A stretch of 64,000 bases of DNA from Parapedobacter koreensis. Its GTDB lineage: Bacteria; Bacteroidota; Bacteroidia; Sphingobacteriales; Sphingobacteriaceae. The stretch covers positions 248,001-312,000 of the forward strand of contig NZ_FNZR01000004.1 in the NCBI RefSeq assembly GCF_900109365.1, given 5' to 3'. Shown here piece by piece: positions 54,297 through 63,582 of the stretch. A program made the position numbers and the translations under genes. Under the pieces are notes generated by a model. The model was not told where the DNA came from. It did not search any database and was given only the letters and a program-made list of their open reading frames with translations. The stretch's first letter is position 1, and the number at the start of each line of letters is the position of its first letter.

Positions 54297-55670
54297 ATGG
54301 CTGCTATACCTACATATCACTATCCACAGCGCGGCAAACTTGCGGTACTGGGTGCCGGGGAAAGCGGCGTGGGAACGGCTATGCTGGCCCAGAAGCTGGG
54401 CTTTGACGTTTGGGTATCCGATGTAGGGCATATTGCTGACCATTACAAAAAACAATTGGAAGATGCACAGCTGCTTTATGAGGAGGGCAAGCATAGTGAG
54501 GAAAAGCTATTTACTGCGGATTTAGTGGTAAAAAGCCCCGGAATACCGAACACGGCCCCTATCGTACAGCAATTGAAAGCCAGGCACATACCGGTAATAG
54601 CCGAGATTGAGTTTGCCGCCCAATACACCGATGCCAAGTTGATATGCATCACTGGTTCCAATGGCAAATCCACGACGACCATGCTTACTTGGCATATCCT
54701 CAGCCAAGGCGGGCTAAACGTAGGATTGGCGGGCAACATCGGGAGGAGTTTCGCTTTGCAGGTCGCCCGCGAACAATATGACTATTACGTGTTGGAACTG
54801 AGCAGCTTTATGCTGGATGATATGGAACATTTCCGGGCAGATGTGGCCGTATTGCTAAACATCACACCGGATCACCTGGATCGCTATGATCACAAGCTGG
54901 AAAATTACGTGGATTCCAAGTTCCGTATCATCCGCAACCAACAACCTGAGGATCTCTTTATTTACTGCATGGATGATCCAATTACCAAGGATGGGCTGCA
55001 ACGGCATAAACCCGTGGCAACGGTGTTGCCTTTTAGCCTTACGGAGCGGGTTGAGCCTGGAGCTTACCTGAATGAAGAAAACGAATTAGTGATTAACGTA
55101 CCACATCAAGATACTTTTGCGATGGATATCAATGAACTTTCCCTTCAGGGAAAACACAACATCTACAACAACATGGCTTCCGGATTGGTGGCCAAAGCAC
55201 AGGAACTCCGGAATGCCTCCATGAAAGAAAGCATGGGGTCATTCAAAAACATTCCGCACCGGCTGGAGTTTGTCGCCTGCATAGCAGGAGTCAATTACAT
55301 CAATGATTCCAAAGCTACGAATGTCAACGCCGTGTGGTATGCTATGGAGAGCCTTGCCCCCCAAATCGTGCTGATCATGGGGGGCGTAGACAAAGGCAAC
55401 GATTACGATATGCTCCGGGATCTCATCCGGACCAAAGTACGGGCAATCGTATGCATCGGAAAAGACAATTCGCGCATATATGATTCACTGGAAGATGATG
55501 CGCGGATTATCGTAAACAGTTCAAGTATGCGTGACGCAGTGGAAATTGCCTCGCACCTGGCGCAAAAGGGAGATACGGTATTGCTTTCACCAGCTTGTGC
55601 AAGTTTTGACTGGTTTAAAAATTTTGAAGATCGTGGCAACCAATTTAAGGAAGCTGTGATGGATTTGTGA
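54297..55670 (+). CDS. murD: UDP-MurNAc-L-alanine:D-glutamate ligase
   Basis: A 457-residue Mur ligase that adds D-glutamate, the second residue of the stem. The N-terminal Rossmann part has LAVLGAGESGVGTAMLA, the ATP motif ITGSNGKSTTTMLTWHIL, a central LNITPDHLDRYDH, and the C-terminal INDSKATNVNAVWYAMESL and SPACASFDWFKNFEDRG. The length is normal. It follows mraY by 14 bases and precedes ftsW. Confidence 0.96.
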   Translation: MAAIPTYHYPQRGKLAVLGAGESGVGTAMLAQKLGFDVWVSDVGHIADHYKKQLEDAQLLYEEGKHSEEKLFTADLVVKSPGIPNTAPIVQQLKARHIPVIAEIEFAAQYTDAKLICITGSNGKSTTTMLTWHILSQGGLNVGLAGNIGRSFALQVAREQYDYYVLELSSFMLDDMEHFRADVAVLLNITPDHLDRYDHKLENYVDSKFRIIRNQQPEDLFIYCMDDPITKDGLQRHKPVATVLPFSLTERVEPGAYLNEENELVINVPHQDTFAMDINELSLQGKHNIYNNMASGLVAKAQELRNASMKESMGSFKNIPHRLEFVACIAGVNYINDSKATNVNAVWYAMESLAPQIVLIMGGVDKGNDYDMLRDLIRTKVRAIVCIGKDNSRIYDSLEDDARIIVNSSSMRDAVEIASHLAQKGDTVLLSPACASFDWFKNFEDRGNQFKEAVMDL

Positions 55671-55684
55671 TTGAAACAAAGACT

Positions 55685-56860
55685 ATGGAACAGGCATTTT
55701 CAAAGTTAAAAGGCGATCGATGGTTGTGGATCATCGTCATCGTGCTGTCCGTATGGTCGCTATTAGCAGTGTATAGTTCGGTGGGGACGTTGGCTTATAA
55801 AGAAGGCAAGGGCACCGAAGTTTACCTCATCAAACATACCTTGCTGATATTTGGTGGCTTTGCATTAATGTACATTTCGCATTTGCTTGATTACCGGTGG
55901 TACGCCGGGATCTCCAAGATTTTGATGGCAATTACCATCCCGCTTTTGCTGTATACGTTGGTCTTTGGAGATACCATCAATGAGGCAAATCGCTGGTTGA
56001 CCATCCCCGTCATCAATCAGACGTTCCAGACGTCAGATTTGGCCAAGCTGGCCCTGATTACTTTTTTGGCGAGGACGCTGACGCGCAAGCAAGAAAATAT
56101 TAAAGACGTAAAAAAGGCATTTCTGCCCATCATGGGTTCTGTTTGCCTCATCTTCGCCCTTATTGCACCTGCGAACCTTTCAACCGCGTTGATGCTGTTT
56201 GGCGTAAGCGTGTTGTTATTGATCATTGGCCGCATTAGCATCAAGCAGATTATGTATGTGTGCTTGGGTGTTTTTGTGTTGCTCATCTTGATCGTGGCAC
56301 TGGGTCCCCGCCGACAGACGTACATGTCACGGGTGGAAACGTATCTCAACGGAGAGACTGCCGACGACGATAAATCTTTCCAGGCAGACCATGCCAAGAT
56401 TGCCATCGCATCGGGCGGGCTATTCGGCAAGGGGCCCGGCAACAGCACGCAGCGCAATGTATTGCCACATCCGTACTCGGATTTCATTTTTGCCATTATT
56501 ATCGAGGAATATGGCGCGGTAGGCGGTTTTGTGTTGGTATGCCTCTATGTGGCACTCATGTTCCGATGCATCCGTATCGTAACACTCAGCCCCAAGGCAT
56601 TCGGGGCGCTGCTGGCAGCAGGACTGGGGTTCAGCCTTACGTTGCAGGCGTTTGGCAATATGGCCGTGGCAGTGGGCCTGGGCCCAGTGACGGGTATCCC
56701 ATTACCACTCGTGAGTATGGGCGGGACGTCCATCTTATTTACCAGCGTGGCTTTTGGCATTATTTTAAGCGTGAGCCGCAACATTGACGAGATGAAAGAA
56801 AAAGTGATCGTAGAACGGAATAAAAAAGTAATTGTAGGCGAAATTCCAGTCATGGAGTAA
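55685..56860 (+). CDS. ftsW: FtsW, lipid II polymerase of the divisome
   Basis: A 391-residue SEDS-family membrane protein with about ten helices that polymerises septal glycan with the class B PBP. Conserved segments are VYSSVGTLAY, YRWYAGISKILM, EANRWLTIPVINQTFQTSDLAK, GPGNSTQRNVLPHPYSDFIFAI and the late GLGPVTGIPLPLVSMGGTS. I chose ATG 55685 (MEQAFSKLKGDRW). A GTG at 55667 would overlap the murD stop. It lies between murD and murG. Confidence 0.94.
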   Translation: MEQAFSKLKGDRWLWIIVIVLSVWSLLAVYSSVGTLAYKEGKGTEVYLIKHTLLIFGGFALMYISHLLDYRWYAGISKILMAITIPLLLYTLVFGDTINEANRWLTIPVINQTFQTSDLAKLALITFLARTLTRKQENIKDVKKAFLPIMGSVCLIFALIAPANLSTALMLFGVSVLLLIIGRISIKQIMYVCLGVFVLLILIVALGPRRQTYMSRVETYLNGETADDDKSFQADHAKIAIASGGLFGKGPGNSTQRNVLPHPYSDFIFAIIIEEYGAVGGFVLVCLYVALMFRCIRIVTLSPKAFGALLAAGLGFSLTLQAFGNMAVAVGLGPVTGIPLPLVSMGGTSILFTSVAFGIILSVSRNIDEMKEKVIVERNKKVIVGEIPVME

Positions 56861-56889
56861 GCTACGGGTATCATTAATTAAACAGCAGC

Positions 56890-58005
56890 ATGGCGGGTAC
56901 CAGGACAAAACGAGTTATCATCAGCGGAGGGGGTACGGGGGGGCACATCTTTCCGGCTATAGCGATTGCCAATGCACTGAAGCGATTGGCACCCGATACC
57001 GAGCTGTTGTTTGTGGGGGCCAATGGCAGGATGGAAATGGATAAGGTACCCGCTGCAGGGTATGAAATCATTGGCTTGGATATCCAAGGGATCAACCGGA
57101 AATCGTTGTGGAAAAACCTCACCTTGCCATTCAAGTTGTACAAAAGCATCCGGAAAGCCCGACAAATTGTCCGTGATTTCAAGCCCGATGTTGCGGTAGG
57201 CGTAGGTGGATATGCTTCAGGCCCGTTGCTCCATACCGCCGTCCAATTGGGAATCCCCTGCCTCATTCAGGAACAAAACTCGTACGCAGGTATCACCAAT
57301 AAGCGATTGGGAGCCAAAGTGGATAAGGTATGCGTCGCTTTTGAAGGCATGGAAAAGTTTTTCCCCAAAGAAAAAATCCTGCTGACCGGGAATCCCATCC
57401 GGCGCGAATCGGTGGATATCCAAAGCAAACGGTTCGAGGCCGCAGAGCTGCTGAGCCTCTCACCGCATAAAAAAACCATCTTATTGACGGGTGGGAGCTT
57501 GGGGGCACGCACGTTGAATGTGTGTATGCGCGAGGGGCTGGAGAAGCTGATAGCGGCCGATGTACAGGTCATTTGGCAGTGTGGTGGGTATTACTATGAT
57601 GAGCTCCGTGCAGTGATTGGCAATGCATACGAAAATAGCGTGAAGCTGACAGCCTTCCTTCACCGGATGGATCTCGCCTATGCGGCGGCGGATGTAATCA
57701 TTGCCCGGGCCGGGGCGGGTACCATCGCTGAATTGTGTGCGGTAGGCAAGCCTGCCATTCTGGTGCCCTCGCCTAATGTGGCCGAAGATCATCAGACAAA
57801 AAATGCGAAGGCCTTGGTCGATAAAGCTGCAGCGTTGATGGTGAGCGATATGGAGGCTCCCCAGCAATTGGTAGATACCGCATTGGCTTTGCTCCACGAC
57901 GAGAAACGCTGCAAGGTACTGCGGACAACTATCAGCAAATTGGCAATATGGGACGCAGATGAGGTGATTGCCCGGGAAGTACTAAAACTGGCAGGAGAGA
58001 ATTAA
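56890..58005 (+). CDS. murG: UDP-GlcNAc:lipid I N-acetylglucosaminyltransferase
   Basis: A 371-residue GT28 glycosyltransferase that adds GlcNAc to lipid I and completes lipid II on the inner face of the membrane. Visible parts are the glycine-rich loop SGGGTGGHIFPAIAIANAL, PDVAVGVGGYASGPLLH, CLIQEQNSYAGITNK, LLTGGSLGARTLN, the donor-binding ARAGAGTIAELCAVGKPAILV and the last PSPNVAEDHQTKNAKAL. Length and order are normal for the cluster. It precedes murC by 11 bases. Confidence 0.97.
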   Translation: MAGTRTKRVIISGGGTGGHIFPAIAIANALKRLAPDTELLFVGANGRMEMDKVPAAGYEIIGLDIQGINRKSLWKNLTLPFKLYKSIRKARQIVRDFKPDVAVGVGGYASGPLLHTAVQLGIPCLIQEQNSYAGITNKRLGAKVDKVCVAFEGMEKFFPKEKILLTGNPIRRESVDIQSKRFEAAELLSLSPHKKTILLTGGSLGARTLNVCMREGLEKLIAADVQVIWQCGGYYYDELRAVIGNAYENSVKLTAFLHRMDLAYAAADVIIARAGAGTIAELCAVGKPAILVPSPNVAEDHQTKNAKALVDKAAALMVSDMEAPQQLVDTALALLHDEKRCKVLRTTISKLAIWDADEVIAREVLKLAGEN

Positions 58006-58016
58006 GGTTTAATAAT

Positions 58017-59372
58017 ATGAACATAGATAACATCAAGCAGGTATATCTTATCGGAATTGGCGGCATCGGCATGAGTGCACTGGCGCGTTATTTCCGCCAT
58101 TTGGGTTGCTTGGTGGCTGGGTATGACAAAACAGAAACTACGCTGACGATGCAACTGGTGGCCGAAGGGATTCCGGTGATTTATTCCGATGATTTCAGCC
58201 AGGTAGATGATGCGTTCAAGATAGCGGGCGAAACTACGCTTATCATCTATACGCCCGCTGTGCCCAGCGGATTGGGCATCCTCAATCAATTCAACGCGCT
58301 GGGACATACATTATTCAAACGTTCGCAGGTGCTCGGACTCATCAGCCAGCGCAGGTTTACCATCGCGGTGGCTGGTACACATGGCAAGACCACTACATCC
58401 ACGCTTGTCGCACATTTGCTGAAAGATAGCGGATACGACTGTTCGGCATTTCTCGGCGGCATCAGCACCAACTATAATAGCAATGTACTCTTCTCGGATA
58501 ATAATGTGGTGGTCGTGGAAGCGGATGAGTACGACCGATCGTTCTTGACGTTGCATCCCGATATTGCAGTGGTGACGTCTGCGGATGCAGACCACCTCGA
58601 TATCTACGGTGATAAAGGGCATCTTGAAGAATCGTTCAGTTTATTTCTGCATCAAGTGCAAGCTGATGGGACAACCATCGTGAAAATCGGCTTGCCCTTT
58701 GAAGCAACGATACGTTATGCGGCGGATAGGCCTACGGATGCGTATGCCGAAAACATCCATATTGCAAATGGCACGTTCTATTTCGATTACGTGTGGCATG
58801 GCGGAAGGATGGATAACCTCCATTTGGGCGTGCCCGGACAGCACAATATTGAAAATGCCGTGGCCGCCATCACCATCGCGCATCAGCTGGGTATTGGGAC
58901 GGGTGACATACGAAGCGCGCTGTCGTCATTTGCGGGCGTGAAGCGCCGCTTTGAATACATTGTAAATACGGACGGGACGGTATATATCGATGATTATGCT
59001 CATCATCCCGAGGAGTTGCGGGCGTTTTTGACTGCCGTGAAACAGCTTTATCCATCAAGTACACTTACAGCAGTTTTCCAACCCCATTTGTATACTCGTA
59101 CCCGGGATTTTGCTGATGGGTTTGCCGAAGCATTGTCCATGGTGGATACCTTGTTGCTGATGGATATCTATCCGGCAAGGGAGTTGCCCATAGCAGGTGT
59201 GGATTCACAGATGCTGCTCGATAAGGTGGCGCTAAAAGACAAACGTTTAGCCACCGCCGATGAAGTGAAGGAGTATGTCCGCATAAATCGTCCCGGGTTG
59301 TTGGTGACCATGGGAGCAGGCGATATCGATTTATTGGTGAAACCCTTGAAAACGATTTTAACACATGTTTAA
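58017..59372 (+). CDS. murC: UDP-MurNAc:L-alanine ligase
   Basis: A 451-residue Mur ligase that adds the first residue, L-alanine. The N-terminal part reads VYLIGIGGIGMSALARYFRH, the ATP motif GTHGKTTTSTLVAHLL, the central VVEADEYDRSFLTL and ITSADADHLDIYG-like VTSADADHLDIYGDK, and the C-terminal DDYAHHPEELRAFL. It overlaps the ftsQ start by eight bases, so the two are translationally coupled. Confidence 0.97.
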   Translation: MNIDNIKQVYLIGIGGIGMSALARYFRHLGCLVAGYDKTETTLTMQLVAEGIPVIYSDDFSQVDDAFKIAGETTLIIYTPAVPSGLGILNQFNALGHTLFKRSQVLGLISQRRFTIAVAGTHGKTTTSTLVAHLLKDSGYDCSAFLGGISTNYNSNVLFSDNNVVVVEADEYDRSFLTLHPDIAVVTSADADHLDIYGDKGHLEESFSLFLHQVQADGTTIVKIGLPFEATIRYAADRPTDAYAENIHIANGTFYFDYVWHGGRMDNLHLGVPGQHNIENAVAAITIAHQLGIGTGDIRSALSSFAGVKRRFEYIVNTDGTVYIDDYAHHPEELRAFLTAVKQLYPSSTLTAVFQPHLYTRTRDFADGFAEALSMVDTLLLMDIYPARELPIAGVDSQMLLDKVALKDKRLATADEVKEYVRINRPGLLVTMGAGDIDLLVKPLKTILTHV

Positions 59373-60231
59373 GCAACTATCCAACCGGATTTTCTGGCAT
59401 AGGCTACTATACAGTGTAGTGGCGCTGATCGTCTTGGGGGGATTGGTGACGCTCATGGGCTTTATCAAAGGCAAGAGCAGCGAGCAAGCCTGTACCGAAG
59501 TGCGCATTGTGGTACTTGGTGCCGAATCGTTTATCGAACAGCAAGATATCATGGCCATGTTGGTGGAAAAATACGGTGAGTTGGAAGGTCGCACGCTTGA
59601 AGATATTCCCACCCATGAAATGGAAAAAGATTTGCGCCAAATTCCCTTCGTGTTCTCGGCCATGGTGACCATTGATATGGATGGCGTGCTTGCGGTACGC
59701 ATTGTGCAGCGGGAAGCCGTGGTGCGTGTCATCAATAACAAGGGGCTTGATTTCTACATTGACAAGGAAGGACACAAGATGCCGGTGTCGTTGAAGTATG
59801 TGCCACGCGTGCCTGTGGTCAATGGCCATATTACCGAGCCCTATAATGGCGCGCTTGATAGCATGGAAACCCAGCTGGTAAAAGATATCTTCAAAACCGC
59901 CCAGTTTATCAATGCGGATAGCGTGTGGAGCAGCCAGGTCGTGCAGTTGTATGTAAACGAATACCAAGATATTGAGTTGGTACCCCGTGTGGGCAATCAA
60001 CAAATTATACTGGGCAATGCTGATTCATTGGAACGCAAATTTGAAAAACTCATGCTGTTTTACAATAAGATTGTACCTAAAACAGGTATTGACGCATATA
60101 CGTCCGTCAACCTGAAATTCGCTGGCCAGATAGTTTGCGAACGGGACGAACGGTTCAAACCCGAAGAGCTAATCAGCATGCCGGATTCCACCCTTGACAA
60201 TACACCAAATAATAGCATCAATACACAATAG
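59365..60231 (+). CDS. ftsQ: FtsQ-like cell division protein
   Basis: A 288-residue bitopic protein with a short cytoplasmic start, one membrane helix (about residues 13-33, LLYSVVALIVLGGLVTLMGF) and a periplasmic part with a POTRA-like module (VRIVVLGAESFIEQQDIMAM, LEDIPTHEMEKDLRQIPFVF) and the FtsQ domain (VQLYVNEYQDIELVPRVGNQ). It links FtsL-type proteins with the cytoplasmic division machinery. Sequence similarity in this family is low, but position between murC and ftsA and topology are decisive. Confidence 0.88.
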   Translation: MFKQLSNRIFWHRLLYSVVALIVLGGLVTLMGFIKGKSSEQACTEVRIVVLGAESFIEQQDIMAMLVEKYGELEGRTLEDIPTHEMEKDLRQIPFVFSAMVTIDMDGVLAVRIVQREAVVRVINNKGLDFYIDKEGHKMPVSLKYVPRVPVVNGHITEPYNGALDSMETQLVKDIFKTAQFINADSVWSSQVVQLYVNEYQDIELVPRVGNQQIILGNADSLERKFEKLMLFYNKIVPKTGIDAYTSVNLKFAGQIVCERDERFKPEELISMPDSTLDNTPNNSINTQ

Positions 60232-60233
60232 TT

Positions 60234-61580
60234 ATGAAGACAAAAATAACAGCAGAAAAAGACTCGCCAATCGTCGTGGGACTTGATATTGGTACTACGA
60301 AAATATGCGTTACCGTAGGCAGGCGAAGCGGTGCCAGCAAAATTGAGATTTTGGGGGTGGGCAAAGCCGAATCATCCGGTGTAAGCAGGGGCGTAGTGGC
60401 CAACATACAGAAAACGGTCAACAGCATCATGCAGGCTGTCGAGGAAGCCAGTGGACAATCCAATGTTGATATCAAAGTGGTCAATGTCGGCATAGCCGGC
60501 CAGCACATCAAAAGTATCCAGCATCGGGGTATCCTGACGCGCAGGGATGACAATGAGATCAGCCGGATGGACATTGAGCGGCTCATCGAAGACATGTATA
60601 AACTGGTGCTTCCTCCGGGGGAAGAAATCATCCATGTCCTGCCACAGGAATTCACGATTGACAATGAACCCGGCATCAAGGATCCCATTGGCATGGCGGG
60701 TAGGCGGATGGAGGCCAACTTCCACATCATCTCGGGCCACGTGAGCGCTATAAAAAACATCAAGAAATGTATTGATAATGCATCACTGGAAGTGCAGGAT
60801 CTTATCTTGGAACCATTGGCATCTTCCGAGGCGGTACTCGACGAAGCCGATAAAGACGCTGGCGTTGTGCTTGTCGATATTGGCGGTGGCACCACCGACG
60901 TAGCGATTTTCCACGAAGGCATCATCCGGCATACCGCAGTGATCCCCCTGGGAGGCAATATTGTGACGGAAGACATCAAGCAAGGTTGTTCCGTATTGCG
61001 CAATCAGGCTGAGCTGCTAAAAATCCGTTTCGGTTCAGCCCTTGCTGACGAAAATAAAGAAAATGAAGTCATCTGTGTACCTGGCCTACGGGGACGTGAA
61101 CCCAAAGAAATTTCCGTTAAGAACCTTGCCTATATCATCCAGGCAAGGATGGAGGAAATCATCGAGCATGTGTATTATGAAATCAAGTCTTCGGGCTATG
61201 AAAATAAACTCATCGGCGGTATTGTAATTACCGGTGGCGGAGCCCAGCTGAAGCATCTGGTGCAGTTGGTCGAATACATCACCGGCATCGACTGCCGCGT
61301 GGGCTTTCCCAATGAGCACTTGGCCAAAAACGAAGTACTCCCCAAGAACATCTACGATGAACTGAAAAGCCCGTTGTATGCCACCGGCATCGGCTTGCTG
61401 ATCAAGGGTATTCAAACCGAAGAAGAGCAGGCAGAAATGAACGAAAAACACAGTACTCCGATATCCGTAAAAGATATCACCGAAAAGGGTTATAAAGAGA
61501 AAGGCTTCTTCAAATGGTTCAAAGACATCATCAAAGATGGTAATGAAATTGATGATGAAACGTATTTGGGCAAGAAATAG
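60234..61580 (+). CDS. ftsA: FtsA, membrane anchor of the Z-ring
   Basis: A 448-residue actin-like ATPase. The phosphate-1 motif is VGLDIGTTKICVTVGR, the SHS2-like 1C insertion lies at about residues 85-170 (NVGIAGQHIKSIQHRG), the second phosphate motif is VLVDIGGGTTDVAIFHEG and the adenosine motif GGIVITGGGAQLKHL. The C-terminal end GFFKWFKDIIKDGNE carries the amphipathic membrane-targeting helix. It ties FtsZ polymers to the inner membrane. It begins two bases after ftsQ. Confidence 0.96.
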   Translation: MKTKITAEKDSPIVVGLDIGTTKICVTVGRRSGASKIEILGVGKAESSGVSRGVVANIQKTVNSIMQAVEEASGQSNVDIKVVNVGIAGQHIKSIQHRGILTRRDDNEISRMDIERLIEDMYKLVLPPGEEIIHVLPQEFTIDNEPGIKDPIGMAGRRMEANFHIISGHVSAIKNIKKCIDNASLEVQDLILEPLASSEAVLDEADKDAGVVLVDIGGGTTDVAIFHEGIIRHTAVIPLGGNIVTEDIKQGCSVLRNQAELLKIRFGSALADENKENEVICVPGLRGREPKEISVKNLAYIIQARMEEIIEHVYYEIKSSGYENKLIGGIVITGGGAQLKHLVQLVEYITGIDCRVGFPNEHLAKNEVLPKNIYDELKSPLYATGIGLLIKGIQTEEEQAEMNEKHSTPISVKDITEKGYKEKGFFKWFKDIIKDGNEIDDETYLGKK

Positions 61581-61719
61581 TTTTCAACATCTGTTGTTTT
61601 TTCCACATTGTTAACACTTGTGGAAAACTATTGTGTAAAAAGTGCTATTATTACGCTACGAATATAGGGTCGAAATGGTTTTTGTATCACGCTCTGTTGG
61701 AGCAAAATACGATTGAGAT

Positions 61720-63390
61720 ATGTCTTTTAAGTTTGAAATGTTAAAGGAACAGTCGGCAATTATTAAAGTAATTGGCGTGGGTGGTGGCGGAGGAAACGCA
61801 GTGAACCACATGTATAAGCAAGGGATTAGCGGTGTGGATTTCATCGTTTGCAATACCGATGCCCAAGCGCTTGAGTTGAGTCCAATACCCAATAAAGTCC
61901 AGTTGGGTGCTAGCCTTACCGAAGGGATGGGCGCTGGGGCTGATCCGATGGTCGGCGAAAATTCGGCCATTGAAAGCATCGAAGATATCAAACGCATGCT
62001 GGGGTCCAACACGAAGATGCTGTTCATCACAGCGGGAATGGGGGGCGGTACCGGAACAGGTGCAAGCCCGGTGTTGGCCAAAGCAGCGAAAGAACTCGGG
62101 ATTCTTACGGTAGCCATTGTGACTACCCCCTTTGCTTTTGAAGGTAAAAGACGGCGCGTCCAAGCCGAGGAAGGATTAGGTGAATTGCAGAAATATGTCG
62201 ATTCCTATTTGGTGATTTCAAATGATCGGCTGCGCGATATTTTCGGCAACCTCACCATGACGGCAGCCTTTGCCAAGGCTGACGATATCCTTACTACTGC
62301 GGCAAAAGGTATCGCCGAAATCATTACCATACCCGGCTACGTCAACGTTGATTTTAAAGATGTGCGTACGGTAATGAACGATAGTGGCGTGGCTATTATG
62401 GGCAATGCCATAGCCGAAGGTGAGCAACGTGCGCTACGTGCAGTCGAAGGGGCGCTTGCTTCCCCGTTGCTTAAAGACAATGAAATTGAAGGGGCACGTT
62501 ATATTTTGCTCAATATCACATCGGGCAAGCAGGAGGTGACCATGGATGAAGTCACCGTTATCACGGATTACATCCAGGAGAAAGCCGGATTGTCCGCTGA
62601 TTTGATTTGGGGCAATTGCATCAATGAATCACTGGAAAATGAATTATCGGTAACCATTATTGCTACCGGATTCCAGACCTCTGAAGAACGCAAAAAGGAA
62701 AAAGAAAACGAGCGTATTGAGATACCGCTTACGCCGGAAGAGCCCAAGGCGCCTTACGTCAGGCCTATCAACCAATTTGTTCAGAAAGAAAAAAGTGTGG
62801 CAGACGCCGAGCCGGTGACCGTGGTCAAACCCGCAACGGAAGAACCCAGCATACGGCCCGTTGCCCAGCAGGCAGACTTGTTCAGTGCGCCTTCTTCATC
62901 AAAACCTCAATTGCGGAACACTACCCCTGATAATGATGGGATTATCCGCCATACGTTGACTCCCCAAGAAGCGCAACAGCAACCCCAAGAAGATCGGGCC
63001 GAAGATGGATTCGAGGTGAAAGTGACGGCTTCGCCGTTCCACTTTGAATTGCCCGCTGCTGGCAGTGAAATTCGCCAAGAGGAGAAAGAGCCAGAGGAAG
63101 TCGAAAAAGTTGGCAACACCAGCGATCATAGGACACCGGAGGAAGTGGAGAAAGAATTACTGACGGTCAAGGATCGCATTTTCAGGCTCAAGCAATTGAG
63201 CCTGAAACTGAAATCGGCCAATGGCCTTCAGGAGTTGGAGACGGAGCCCGCATACAGACGCAAACAGCTGGCCTTGGATGACGTGCCGCACTCTTCTGAA
63301 TCCCAAGTTTCCAGGTTTACCCTTTCCACGGAGGAAGGCATTACTGAAATCAGACCAAACAATTCATTTCTACATGATAATGTAGATTAG
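61720..63390 (+). CDS. ftsZ: FtsZ, tubulin-like division GTPase
   Basis: A 556-residue protein that forms the Z-ring. The GTPase core (about residues 1-325) has the tubulin signature GGGTGTG near residue 109 (AGMGGGTGTGASPVLAKAAK), IGVGGGGGNAVNHM-type VIGVGGGGGNAVNHM, and PFAFEGKRRR. A long acidic, Pro- and Glu-rich linker (about residues 326-515) and the conserved C-terminal peptide (EITEIRPNN-type TEIRPNNSFLHDNVD) follow; this long linker is usual in the phylum. A 139-base gap separates it from ftsA, so a separate promoter is possible. It is followed by a terminator at 63422. Confidence 0.97.
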   Translation: MSFKFEMLKEQSAIIKVIGVGGGGGNAVNHMYKQGISGVDFIVCNTDAQALELSPIPNKVQLGASLTEGMGAGADPMVGENSAIESIEDIKRMLGSNTKMLFITAGMGGGTGTGASPVLAKAAKELGILTVAIVTTPFAFEGKRRRVQAEEGLGELQKYVDSYLVISNDRLRDIFGNLTMTAAFAKADDILTTAAKGIAEIITIPGYVNVDFKDVRTVMNDSGVAIMGNAIAEGEQRALRAVEGALASPLLKDNEIEGARYILLNITSGKQEVTMDEVTVITDYIQEKAGLSADLIWGNCINESLENELSVTIIATGFQTSEERKKEKENERIEIPLTPEEPKAPYVRPINQFVQKEKSVADAEPVTVVKPATEEPSIRPVAQQADLFSAPSSSKPQLRNTTPDNDGIIRHTLTPQEAQQQPQEDRAEDGFEVKVTASPFHFELPAAGSEIRQEEKEPEEVEKVGNTSDHRTPEEVEKELLTVKDRIFRLKQLSLKLKSANGLQELETEPAYRRKQLALDDVPHSSESQVSRFTLSTEEGITEIRPNNSFLHDNVD

Positions 63391-63421
63391 CGCATTCTCG
63401 TCTGCCTATTTAATATGTACA

Positions 63422-63466
63422 ACTGTTTGGTGAGGATTCAGTAGAATCGTGAGCCAAGCAGTTTTT
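63422..63466 (+). terminator. Terminator after ftsZ and the dcw cluster
   Basis: ACTG/CAGT, TTGG/CCAA and GATTC/GAATC pair around a four-base loop with internal mismatches, followed by TTTTT. Confidence 0.7.
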
Positions 63467-63516
63467 ATGTTTATGTAGGAAGCCCAGCGACCAAGTCCGG
63501 TAAATAGCCAGAGCGA

Positions 63517-63548
63517 GTTGGTAGCATTTGATTTAAAGTTTATCTTTG
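63517..63548 (+). promoter_or_regulatory. Promoter of the aminotransferase gene
   Basis: GTTG, 20 bases, TATCTTTG on the plus strand, one mismatch to the phylum consensus. The start would be about 28 bases before the TTG start codon. Confidence 0.6.
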
Positions 63549-63582
63549 CAACAATTTTTGTACAATTTATTAAGCAACAGCA

